From Klebsormidium nitens (Eukaryota > Streptophyta > Klebsormidiophyceae > Klebsormidiales > Klebsormidiaceae), in assembly GCA_000708835.1 (NCBI GenBank), contig DF237027.1, forward strand, positions 62,001 to 126,000: DNA of 64,000 nucleotides. Direction: 5' to 3'. The position numbers were made by a program, and so were the translations under genes. This document shows, piece after piece, positions 35,738 to 47,700 of this stretch (positions within the stretch are counted from its first letter, which is position 1; each line of letters starts with the position of its first letter). Under the pieces are notes generated by a model, which was not told where the DNA came from, searched no databases, and was given only the letters and a program-made list of their open reading frames with translations.

Positions 35738-38700
35738 ACACAGTTGAATGCGGAGCGGTCGGTCAGGGCGTGGGCCGCGGAGAACCGGCCGCCGCGCAAG
35801 GGCATGGACCTCGCGATCAAGGCGGCCGCGGATGCTAATGCACATCTCAGCACCAACTACGAGAAGGCGAAGAACAAGGTGAACTTTCCATTCCAACGTT
35901 TCTGTCAGTTACGAGACATTGTCATGGTCACCTTGAAAGGTATTGACTCTTTTCGATCTGAGGAACGAATTCAAACGAGGCAAGAGAAGTGCTGCCCGGC
36001 GGTTGACTTGTTGAAAGTGAAGGTGACAATAGCACACGTTTCGCGTCTTGAGAAGGATCTAGGGAAATAAGACGATGTGAATAACAAGGCTGAAGTGCAA
36101 GGTTCTTTTCTTAGGGCAGCGACAAGCACGGCCAAAGGACTTCGAAAGAAGACAGACAAAACTGAGGTTCACATTGCGTCAGCTTGCATCAATGGTTTAG
36201 TACATTCTCGTGGTGGGGTTGAATCACCAATTCGGTGCGCGATGTCAACTCCAAGATTCTTTTTCTTACCATCTTTAAGGGTTATCCAAAATTGGTCTAC
36301 TCAAATCATCCTTAACCATTGCAGGCCCGGCAGCTGCAAGCTCAACTGGAGCGCCTGACCGAGATCAGCGCAAACCTGGACCGCAGCCTGTCCGCGTATG
36401 AGGAGCTGACACGTGGCGACCAGGAGGTGCTCCAGAAGCTGGAGGACGCGAATGACGTCACGGAGGGGGAGAGGATGACGACCAAGCGGTACGAGCACAT
36501 GCTGACACGTGTCCAGGAGGAGCTGTCCAGGCTCAAGGGGTCGGTGGACACGATAACCAAGGAGGTTAAGGCGGCGGAGAGGGCACGGGTTAGTGTTATC
36601 GCGCCTTCAACTTTATTGCTTGGTGCCGAGTCGCACAGTTAGCAAATGTGTATTCCGCGTAACCTGCTAAGGTTTGGCCGCAGCAGTGCGATGGTCAAAG
36701 GTTCTGTTTACGCGGTGACGGATTTGCAATAAAGAATAGGACAACAAAAGGAACGCCAACTGCTTGTCTGATCGTAACACGAATCCAGGCGCGTTTGGGC
36801 AGCATTATCAAAACAGAAAACGAGTGCGTGAGACGAAGCAGCACCCGTGCGAGAACAGAAAGTCGGGATCACAGGGTCAGTGAACGAGAGCATAGGTCAA
36901 TCGATATTGCAGATTTTCCCTTCGTTCAAAGTTGGTCGTGATGAGCGGCAGGAGCGTCCAAGGACTTTAGCCCCGCTCCTTTCAAGCCGCGGGTCGACGA
37001 CACTGGCCGAGAACAAGTACGAGCAGAGTGTAAAGGATGAGCTTGGAAAGAGGGGACCAGAGATAGTTGGGATTGCCACTTTACAAGCCAGATTGACTCG
37101 TTTGATCCAGATGCCGTTGCCTTAAGCGACAGCTTCGGCCGCTCACGAGTCGACAAACCCGCGAAAGAGATACTAAACCTTAATGCTCAACATTGAGCGC
37201 GGTAGACTTGGGCATGTCTCTCGTTACCAACGCTTTTGGAGCGATCACTCATCGCTCACCTTGTTGCCTGCTTCAGGCGGCGGTGACGCAGCGGCAGGAG
37301 ACGGGCCCAACGAACCCACAGACGGCCGAAAAAGTGATCCACCAAACAGACCTTGGCTCGATATAAATCACGATTTCTCAGAGGAGCCCGACACAGCTTG
37401 ATTCGAAAACAACCACTTATAGCGTCATCTCGTCTTCCGCTTCAGGCGGCCGTGACGCAGCGGCAAGACAAAATCCGCAAAGCCCAGATTCCTTCGTTCA
37501 TCTCGTGTCTGTAAACTTTCAAGCGACGAGTCAATACACCCGCATATCCTCTTGGCTCACTTCTTGACAAGTAACGAGCGCCCTAGATTTGACATTAGTC
37601 ATCAGTGCCAACACTGTATAAAGAACAACCACTCAATAGCGGCATCTCGATTTCCGGCTTCAGGCGGCCGTGACGCAGCGGCAGGAGGGCGCGCGCGCGG
37701 AATCGGTGGGCGCGCGCGAGGCCCTGGTGCGCGCGAAGCGCGAGCTGGGGGGGCTGCACTTCGCGTGGCACGCCCAGCTGGACGAGCTCAAGCGGGAGAA
37801 CGAGTGAGCGCCACGTGGCGCAACCTCGGCCGTTGATGTGTCGAGTCCACAGATGGGGGCACGCGCTCTGATGCATGCGAACCGCGGTTTGCGGCTTCAA
37901 GGATCGCACTGGCAAGAAAGAAGCAATGCTAAAATATACTTGAAAGTCAGCGTTGCCCATTTCAGGATCAATACGCAATCACGTACAACCTGAGCAGCGA
38001 AAATTTTGCGACCCTTAATCCTTTTCCGTTGCTCCGTGCGCGGTCCAGTGAAGTGTCGTATTTACTGGTAGCAATTTTGATCTCTGTACTGAAGGGCGTC
38101 AACTCCTCCGATCTATCGAAGCTAAGATCTGCTCCCACCGACGCTTTGTACTACAGAGTCTCCGTTTTGCTTGTGCACTCTCAATGCTCATTATCTCCCC
38201 TCAAACACGGTATGCTGATCAAACCTGACCGTCTGTCAACGTTAGGGAAAACGAGGAGGCAGTCCAGTACTCCGTGCGGCGGGAGCGGATGCGGCAGCGG
38301 ATCCTGCGGGAACTAGGCAAGAACGGAAAGCCGGTGAGGTGGCGGAGCGTTCTCTACTAAGAAAATCTTTGATGTAAGCAACTTCATGACGGTTGAAAAC
38401 GTTGCGAAACGCTTGATCAAACCCTTTCAAACGTTCCGAAAGGCTTGATATAACTACGTGGCTGCTCAACTTTGGCTTTCGACACTCTCTCCGTATAAAT
38501 CCTACATTTTGGGGCTTCGAAGACCTTGCTCTAGGTTCGACTCCAGAAACTGCTCCAATTGCGAGAAACGTCGTTCGATAAAGGTCCAGCCAAGCGTACC
38601 AAAGTTATCAAAGCCCACTGACGAGTTTGCTGTTTCGTGACACTGTAGATCGAGACCCTGGTTTTAAGTACGCTTTCCAGTATGAGCCGGGAGAAGAAAG

Positions 38701-41700
38701 TCCACCACCAATCTGAAAAAGGAGACTTTTCAGTCGATACTGATCTTAAAATTCGGAGTGCATTTTAAGAGCGCATGTGTTCTTTAAAAGGGGACTTTCC
38801 AGTCGTAAGCATCCTTAATGTCGTTTCAAGACCGTACTTCATCCTGGTCCTCATCTATAGTGAGACGGACTTCTGAATCCGTTTTGTGCAGGCCTCGAGC
38901 TCGCAACCGGGGGATGTTTCCGGTAGGGCCCTTCTTCCGTAAGTACCCGCAACCAGAGCCCTTCCCGCTCCTTTCTCGAGAAGTTCTTTTAACTGGGCAT
39001 GAAGAGTCTCACGTGGCTTTCTTTGACTACCCTTTCCGCTTTGGTAGCTGCCCCCTTTAATCAAGAATTGCCGCTGAAGACGACGACGTCACAAGCATGA
39101 CTTCACCTTTTCGTGTGTCTCAACGTCCCCATGCACCGGCTTGCGCCAGATCAGGACTGCCTAGCCCTTGCTAAAACTCGTCGGCGGTCAGACCTCGCGG
39201 GGTCGCATCTAAGACGCGCGAAGTCTTTGCCACGTTATATGACCATGCAAAGGAACACGTTCCTTATGCAACAACGCCCCATCAATCCTAGCACATCTGT
39301 ACCTCGTAGCGGAATTATTGCTTAACAGACATCGCATTCAAGATGCACTTTTCACTCAAGTTAATCTTGGATCCCCAAGAAAAGCGGGACATTTGGCCTA
39401 GCCTAGCCTTCCTGACAGTCAGATCGAGGGAGTCTACACAAAGTGTCGAGCTTCAAGCTTTTGCTGCGATTGACCATGGGGCGCGCACGTTAGACGCAAT
39501 CAACACACTTTGACCTTATCATTCATGCTCTGGAGTCAATTCCCCTCTGTCGTCATCAACGGCGCGCATGACGTTGGATGGCAAGGATTTCGAAAGCCGA
39601 CAGATCGAGTTTCTAATTGTCAGAAATGAACCTCAAGACATGTGCTTCAAACAAACCCGCCGCTAACATCATCCGTTTCCTGACGTCAGCGACGGCGCGC
39701 CGAGTGACGTCAAGCTGGCGAGCTACGAGGCGCTGACGGGGCTGGTGGGCACGCGTGACGTACCGTCCATCATTTCGATGTACGCTGAGCGCAAAGAGAA
39801 CAACGAGAAGCTGCTCGAGGCCAAGGGCCGCGGGGAGGAGCGATTGCGGCGACTCAAGGACGAGAGGGCCGAGCTGGAGGTCGCCCTCAAGCAGGTAAAG
39901 TGTTGGTCGGAGAACGAGCTTCGAGTATTTCCTGTCGCCGCCAACGCTAAACCAAGAAAGAATTCAACACGCAACGCTGAGCCCGAACAACAAACGCTAA
40001 ATTGAAAACTCGTAAAAATAAAAAGGTGGCCGAGCTGGAGGTCACAAGTATTTGGTTTCGCGGAACGAGCTTTGATGTTTTCCTGTTGCTGTAAACGGCA
40101 AACCCTAAAACCCGGAAACCCTAGATTGGTGCCGAGCTGGAGGCCGCCTTCAAGCAGGTAAGGTTGTCACCGGAGAAGATTCTTCGGCGTTCTCCGCTGC
40201 GCGCGTGTTTTTGCGGCGACTGCAAGCGAGGAGAGCGAGTTGAGAGGTCGCCCAGAAACGACGATGAGGCTGCTTGGGCGGAAGAGCCTCTGTGTATCTC
40301 ATTGGTACACCACTTCTCGTGCATCTAGAAGCGAAGGCAGAGTAAGTAGTCGCGCTCAACCGGGTGATTAGGATGATAAAACTCAAGGAAAATAATAGTA
40401 AGCCAAGATAATAATAAGATCCGACTAACAACAAAAAGCCTAACCCAAACCGACACACCCGCTCCGCACCCGTACCCACCCTAACAACCAAATTAACCCT
40501 ACCCGTCCCAGTGCGGTTACCTTATTATCATCTCGGCTTACTATTATTTTCCTTGAGTTTGAAATTTAAGGATGTAGGCACTGATTTGGTCGCCTTCTTT
40601 TCGGATTCCGTTTATACTACTTTTCTCTTAGGCAGAAGGGTTAGCTTCATTGCACAGCAGTCTCGCGCACAGGACACCGTTTCATTATCAGGCACAAATC
40701 CGGATGCTTCAAGCTGCGCGCGAAGCCTTTCAGAGGCGAACCCAGGAAGCTTCGGACACGGGGACGCTAAATGTCGCCCCTCCGCCGTTTCCTAATTTCG
40801 CGCCTCGTTCCGGACGGTTCGGAGGGGCAGATTCGGACACGGTCAACCGTCAGTCTGCGGCTGCGCGAGCGCGTTGGTTGTCGCGCTTCAAGCACAAACG
40901 GGAGACCACCGCGCGCGCCCGATGATTAACACGCGCGCACGTGCAGCCGTCAGTCTGCGGCCGCGCGAGCGCGTTCGTTCTCGAAGTCGCGCTCCAAAGC
41001 ACAAACGGGAGACCAGCGTGCGCGCCTGATAATTTACACGCGCGCACGTGCAGCCGCAGCCTGGGCCACACACTTCGAACCAAACCCGATTCCCGCTCTT
41101 CGAAAGTAGAACGCGTCCGCGAATGAGCGTACCACTCTTCATTTCTGAGCAATCAATTTCTGATTGGTTAGGATATATTGTTGCGAAGGCTGATGGACTC
41201 GAATATTCCGTCGCAGGTGGTATACGTCGACTTGGGTCAAGCGGTCGGCGCGCAGGCGGGGTTCAAAACCGAGATCCAAAAGAAGGAGGACCGGTTGAGG
41301 CGGGACCAGGTAAGGATAACTGTTCCTGTTGATTGAGCGAGCAGAAAAGCCCGTCAACGAATTAAGCGGGTGGGGTTACTTAGGGAGCCAGGGAGAAAAC
41401 GGGTGCGAAGCACGTGCACCCATGGTTTAGGGTTCTGATTTTAAATTGAAGAAGGAGGACCGGCCGAGGCGCGATCAGGTGCGAAGATTGTCAACAGTTG
41501 GCCCGTCGCAATTTTTGGAGTCCACACAAAGAGATGCTGTGTTCACAAGAGTGCTGAGGTCGATCGAGGACGCTCGATCTGAATCCACGTGCTTGTGTCT
41601 TGCGTTGCGAATGTCCGGTGTATTGAAATTCTATTCTTCTTGTATTTCTCATCACATGCTATAACGCCCCCTCCCCCCGATTTGGAACTTTGTATAGCGG

Positions 41701-44700
41701 AGGCCCCGCAAAAAGCTGGTTGCGGCAGAGACGTAGATAATTGAGGGTCTAGAGCAGCTGTGGATATAACATCGTAAAAATCTAATGCTCTTCACTGGTC
41801 TAATCATGTACAATGACCGATTGTGTTCGGTTGTCATGGTGGCTCTCTTTGAAGCTCGGTTCAGAAACGCGTCCGAAACCACCAGCATGCCGAAAATTTT
41901 CCGGAGTAGAAAGCTTCGATGCTTGATGAGGTCGTGATTACGCCCGATTCTGGGCCGAGTCACTGCGCAGACTCGCAAGTAGCGCCAAGTGCTAGGGGTG
42001 GTGTCTTCCAGCAATTGAGAAGCACTCAACAACATCGACTTCCCGCCCAGCATAGGACGTTCATCAGGCAAGCGGGATAGCCCTGGAGACTTCAAAACCC
42101 TAATTACATACTTCCAAACCCTTAAACCCTCAGCCCCTTGAAACTTAAGCAAGATATAGTAGGCCAAGATAAAAATGATCTTCGACTAACACTGGAAATC
42201 CTAAACCAAAAAGCTACCTGCTCCGCACCCATACCCACCGTAACCACCAAACTAACCTCACCCGTCCCAGCGCGCTTACCTTAGTAATGTCTCGCCTTAT
42301 TTTTGATTTTCTTGAGCTCAATCTGAAACCTCTTCCCAGGAGCGCACGCTGGCCGCGGAGCGTGACATCAGCCTGGTGGGCACGTGCCTCTGGCAGCTGC
42401 TCGCGCGCATCCCCGACTCCTCCGACGCGCTGCAGGGCCTGCCGGCCGCGTATTTCAAGGACGCGGCCGCGGCCGCGACGCCGAACCCCCAAACCCCCGC
42501 GGTCGCGCCGCGGCACGCGCCCCGCAAGTCGGTGGCGAAGGGATCCCTCGACGCCAAACACGCGCGGATGCCGCGGTCGCCGGGGGGGCGGGAAAACGGA
42601 AGAACAGCTGGAGGACCTCGTATGCGTCCGTGAAGGGATGGAGAGGACTTCGTTCGGCTCGGTTATGAGCTTGGAGTGCGTTGGAGTGGGGAAGGCGGGG
42701 GCGGGGGAGGGGGGCGGGGCGACCAAAGAGGAAGGGTTTGTTGGGGGCATGTCGCCGGAAGAGCAGGTGAGTTTTACCAGCGAAAGTGGATCTGAAATCT
42801 GAGATTCCTGTTGGCCTGTGCAGAAGTGGGTAATAGGGTTCTGGATATGATACGTACACGGGTTAATTGGTTCGTCGTCATTGGGGTGAGACGAGAACAC
42901 CTGTAGAGACGATATATAAGGTCGAGAAGCTTGAATCTTGTCGCAACGAAATCTTGTTGGTTCGACTGGTCATTTTTGCACAAATGGGGTCGGTTTTGAG
43001 GTCGTTATTGTTGTCGAGCCTTTGACTTGATTCACAGCTTGTCTTTGTGTGCGCGATATGGAACGTCGGAAGACCGATTGCGCCAAGAAACGGAAGAGCA
43101 TAGACGCGAACTCGCCTTGTCCATCCACCGTGCGCCTCTCAGCATGCCCGTTTGTGAGAGCCTTGCTTGCTTTCCTGAGCAGATTCGAAATCTGAACGTG
43201 AGGGACAACCGAAACCTGAGCTGAGTCCCTCCTCCGTTTCAAGGCGCCGCTGGCTTAAGCAGATCGCCACCCCATTTGCTTTTGTTAGCTGGACCCAAAC
43301 GGAAAGTGCCCAAGTCATGACCACACCAATGAAAGCTAATCAGAACTGCACCTGTTTCTCCACCCAAGACACGGCTCGCTTCCGAAATCTGTCAGACAAA
43401 GCCGCACCGACGCCAACTTACTGTTGGGCTTGGCTCTTACGGATAAATATTCAAATCGTAACTGGACCCGTAACTCACCCTTAACCAAGCTCGTTTTCTG
43501 CACCCCAGGCCAAATTCGCGCTCGACACCCTCGAGCAAGTGCGCACCAAGGTCGACTCCTGGCTGACTTGGGAAACCGCTTATCTGCAAGACGCGGGCCT
43601 CGTATACGACGGCAGCTCCTCGCGCACTCGCCCGTCTAGTTACTCCGCCGGAATAAGCGACGACCGACACTCGACCTACAGCGATCCGGCTCCGGCGGTT
43701 CGGGCGGCGGAACCGAGCGCCGGAGGACCGCCGGCCGCCGACGCGCCGCAAGACCCGGGCGACGTTCCCGCCGCGCCTGACGTAGTGCTGACGTCAGCTC
43801 CCGGCGACCCAGCGCTGGTGACGGCCAGCACCCACCGGGGACTCCTACCGAGCGGAGTGCGCGATCTGGCGCCGGCTTTTGTGAAGGTGAGTGTCAGATA
43901 TGGTCAAAATTCGAGTGAAATTTTGGTTAACCCACCTCCTAACCACTCTGGGACGGGTAAGACTCAATCTGAGAGTTGAGGGTGGGTGAAGGTCGAAGCA
44001 AGCTAGCGAAGGTCTGGGTTCGAATGTTGAGATTACTGTCTGAGTTGGGAACTTATCATTCTCGAAGCTCATTCTCTATGAAGCTCTTCACTTTTGGAGC
44101 TCTTGAATGTTTCTCAAGGCTAAAGCTCCCTAAGGTCCTGAAGCGCATTGTTTATGAAGCTCCAACGACGCCTGAAGCTTATCGTTCCTGAGATCGAACG
44201 TGATTCTGTGCAGCTTGGCGGACCGGCCGACCGGCCCGTTGACTCCCCCACGAACCCGGGGCACGGGAAAGACGCGCGGAGGCCGCTGGGGAAACTAGAC
44301 CTGGCGTCAAAACAGCGCGCGGATGCGGTAACGGTGGCGCGGCTCAAGGCGGAGGAGACGATTGCGTCGGCGGCCATGCAGGCGGTGCGCGGGCGTGCGG
44401 AGAACTACCGGGTGGACGTGGGGCAGGTGACGTCACCGCTACCCTTACGCTGACGTCACCGCTTTGACAAAAGCCTGGTGTTCGTCGATCGAGCAGATAT
44501 ACTCGGTTCGTCGTGAGCAACCGTTGCCCGTTGTTGAAACCAATCAAGGCGCTCCGGGGTTGAGCTTGTGTCGTTGCAAGGGGAGCGAATTACACGATAC
44601 ACTCGATTTTTGTTGCTTCAACTGGGAGGAGTTCCCGTCAATTTGTGTAGGGGGCCGAGCGGGGGGACAAATCGTCAAAAGCGTTGCCATGTTCTGAAAG

Positions 44701-47700
44701 CTCTAGAACGGTCACTACTTTCGCATTCCCGGGTTCAGGTTTGGGTTTGGAAGCCAACCTATCCTTCATACTCCCTCCCTTCTGTCCGGGTCTTGAAAAG
44801 AGCCGGGTGAAGTGCCCACTTCTTGATTTGTTCCTGAAACTGGGACTAAGAGTCAAACGGATTCGCCGACCGCTTGATTAACGTTCTCTCTCAAGAGGCG
44901 TTCAAGAACCCGGACAAAGGTTTGAAGGCCTTCGTGGAGATGCTGCTCGCTTCCTGAACTTGTTTCACAGTACGTTCTAAAAACGAAAAGCTAACGGTTC
45001 CGCCAACCAATATTTCCATTATAGTCTCAGAAGGCCTGTGAGGACTCTGTCAAGAAGTTGGAGGCCATTATGAAGTGGCTGCCTGCTTTTTGGTCTTTTC
45101 AATACACCTAACAATGCAGTGTTACAACGAACTAGCCAATTGTTGTAACTGCTTTTCTCAGGAAGCTTTTGAGGACCCGGTTAAGACTTTGGAAGGCATC
45201 GCGAAACCTGACGAGTTGCCGTCTTTCTGAGCTTTGTCCACAGAGCTCGTATTGAGATTCTTATGCGTTTGCCTGATGATAATCATGTCTTTCTCAAGAA
45301 GAAAAAACTCGATCAAGGGGTTGGAGGCCGTCATGAAGACTCCAAACCAGAGCTGCGAATGTTTTGATAAAACGAACTAAGTTTTGGTTGCAAAGATCTT
45401 GAACCCAAACTCTCACTAGTCTACCGACTTCTCAATCACTCTTTTCAGGAGGCATTCGAGGACCCGGTCAAGGGGTTGGAGGCCATCATGGAGTGGCTGC
45501 ACGCGAACCGCGACAGCCTGCGCGCGCACACGGGCGAGCCCACTAACTGGATTTGGCTTACAAACCCGGTTATCCAGGATTTCGCTGGTTTACTGACTGC
45601 TTCAGCTTCTATTCTCAGGAGGCGTTCGAGGACCCGGTCAAGGGTTTGGAGGCCATCATGGAGTGGCTGCGCGCGAACCGCGACAGCCTGCGCGCGCACA
45701 CGGGCGAGCTGGACTACGACATGAGCGGGACCATCTCCACCGACGAGCTCCTCGAGCTCTTCCGCAAGGTGCGCCGTCAAATGTCTGGGTTTGCTCCATG
45801 AGTTAGTAGCTCATTGAAGGTTCCAGGGGTCTAGATCTGGGTTTACACCGTCGGTTAAGAGCCGTTTAGTCCTTGTTTGCGCTTCATTGTGTAGCTTCAT
45901 GGACCTCTTGTCGTCACAAACACGCGATAAAAGAGTCGGCGGACGCCTCGAAGGTTTAGTCAACGGTTTCGGTCAAATTCGTTGGATTCAGGCAAGTCTT
46001 GCCAGCGTTTCAACTGTTGACCCAATTCTCAACCCGTGCGGATAAAGTGCAAACCAGCGACCTGCTGTCGAAGGGGTTCGCGATCGCAGCAACGGCATCA
46101 TTTGATAACGAAACAGTAACTGTGAACTTTGACCACATTAACCTCTGCAAAGTTTTCGTAATCCACGCCCTAACCCGCTCAGGTCATGTTCGAGCCGACC
46201 CCCGCCGAGCTGCGCAGTCTGTTGTGAAAGCTGGATCGTGACGGCAGCGGCAGCATCACAAACGCCGACGAACTTTTAAGCCCGAGAATTGACCAACGGT
46301 GACTCGCTACCCTCTTAACCTCCCCTTAACCCGCTCAGGTTAAGTTCGAGCCGACCCCCGCCGAGCTGCGCAGCCTGCTGTGGAAGCTGGATCGTGACGG
46401 CAGCGGCAGCGTCACAATTGACGAGTTGCTCGACAGCAGTGACGACGAGGATCACGCCGCCGTGTTCCGCCAAACCGCGCTCGCGCCGGTCTTCAGCCGG
46501 GAGGAGCTCAAGGTGGGTTACGCTCTAACCCTAGGTTTGAACAGGCGTCAGGAATGAGGTCAAGGGGTTTGGTGGGTTGCATTTTGAGATTATTTCGTCA
46601 GGCAGACCGCGCTTGCGCCCGTATATAGCCGGGAGGAGCTCAAGGTGGGCTACGCCTTAACCCTAGGTTTCAAGTGCAATTTGTGGAAGTATCAGGCGTC
46701 TGGAATAAGGTCAAGGGGTTTTCTGAGCTGCAGTATGAGCTTATTTCTGTCAGGCGATTGCGCTCGCGCCCGTCTTCAACCGGGAAGAGCTCAAGGTGGG
46801 TTAAACGGTGTAACATTAGAATTGAATTGCGTTTTGAATGATTATCGGGTTCCTGGAAGAAGGTGTTCAGGTTTAGGGCTTTGCTAAATCCAGGTTTCGA
46901 GATCATGTTCATCGGTAGGACGACGCTGGCGCCAGTCTTCAGCCGGGAAGAGCTCAAGGTGGAGTACGCTTTGACCCTAGGTTTTGTATCGCGTTCTTTT
47001 TGAATATTACCGGGCGTCTGGCACAAGGTCTGGAGAGGTGGGACTTTGGTTCAACATTATAGTCACCACTTAAGCCGCGCTGTGCCGTCTTCAGCCTGTG
47101 CACGCGTCTTCAGCCTGTGTACGAGGGGCTGAGATTTGCTTCGCTTTGAGAGGGTCTGCGGTGTTGGTTCCTGATTGATCGGGTTATGGGGTTTACAGAT
47201 TGCAAGGCAGACCGCGCTCGATTCAGCCGGGTGGACCTTAATGACATGAGGATTAACGTTCTGGGTATTTAACACCGCGTTCAGGGAAAATTGATTGCAT
47301 GCAAATTTTGAACCTTTGGCGTCATGTCTTCGAGATGTTGCAGGGAAGAAGCATATCGTAGCACGAAGGTGTTAGTCCGCACATATGCAGGAGTTTTGGT
47401 GTTGGTTCTAGGGAAAGATTGAAAAATAAAAGTCGACAATCCATGCCTAGGTATCTCATTTTAACTGTTTTAGTTTTCAGTGTATATTTGCGCCAAGAGA
47501 TCTTGATTTCAAACAGCTGTCCAGCACTCACACTCGCGCTTGTAAAGTAGCAAGAACGTCTCCAAGCAGAACAACCTCTTAACCCTTTTTTGGTTCAGGC
47601 CCGGACCGAAAAGATGGCGCGCAACCAGCAGCACACACTGCAGCGCCCGAACACGTCGGACGGATTCCTGTCGGCGGAACAGACTCAACTAGTCCTCCAA

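Noticed and set aside
40090-42130. Interstitial telomere repeats (aaaccctaa-like strings near 20970, 40096, 42096)
   Set aside because: Only isolated one or two units of AAACCCTA with no tandem run; such strings are common as telo-box motifs or by chance.
42287-42802. Separate Arg-rich 171-codon gene
   Set aside because: Its first two thirds are the out-of-frame reading of the GC-rich coiled-coil exon; only the part after the G-run looks coding.
35337-47245. CRISPR-like array or plain satellite
   Set aside because: Repeats are few, unequal, centred on splice sites and partly coding; spacers are intron sequence. The genome is eukaryotic.
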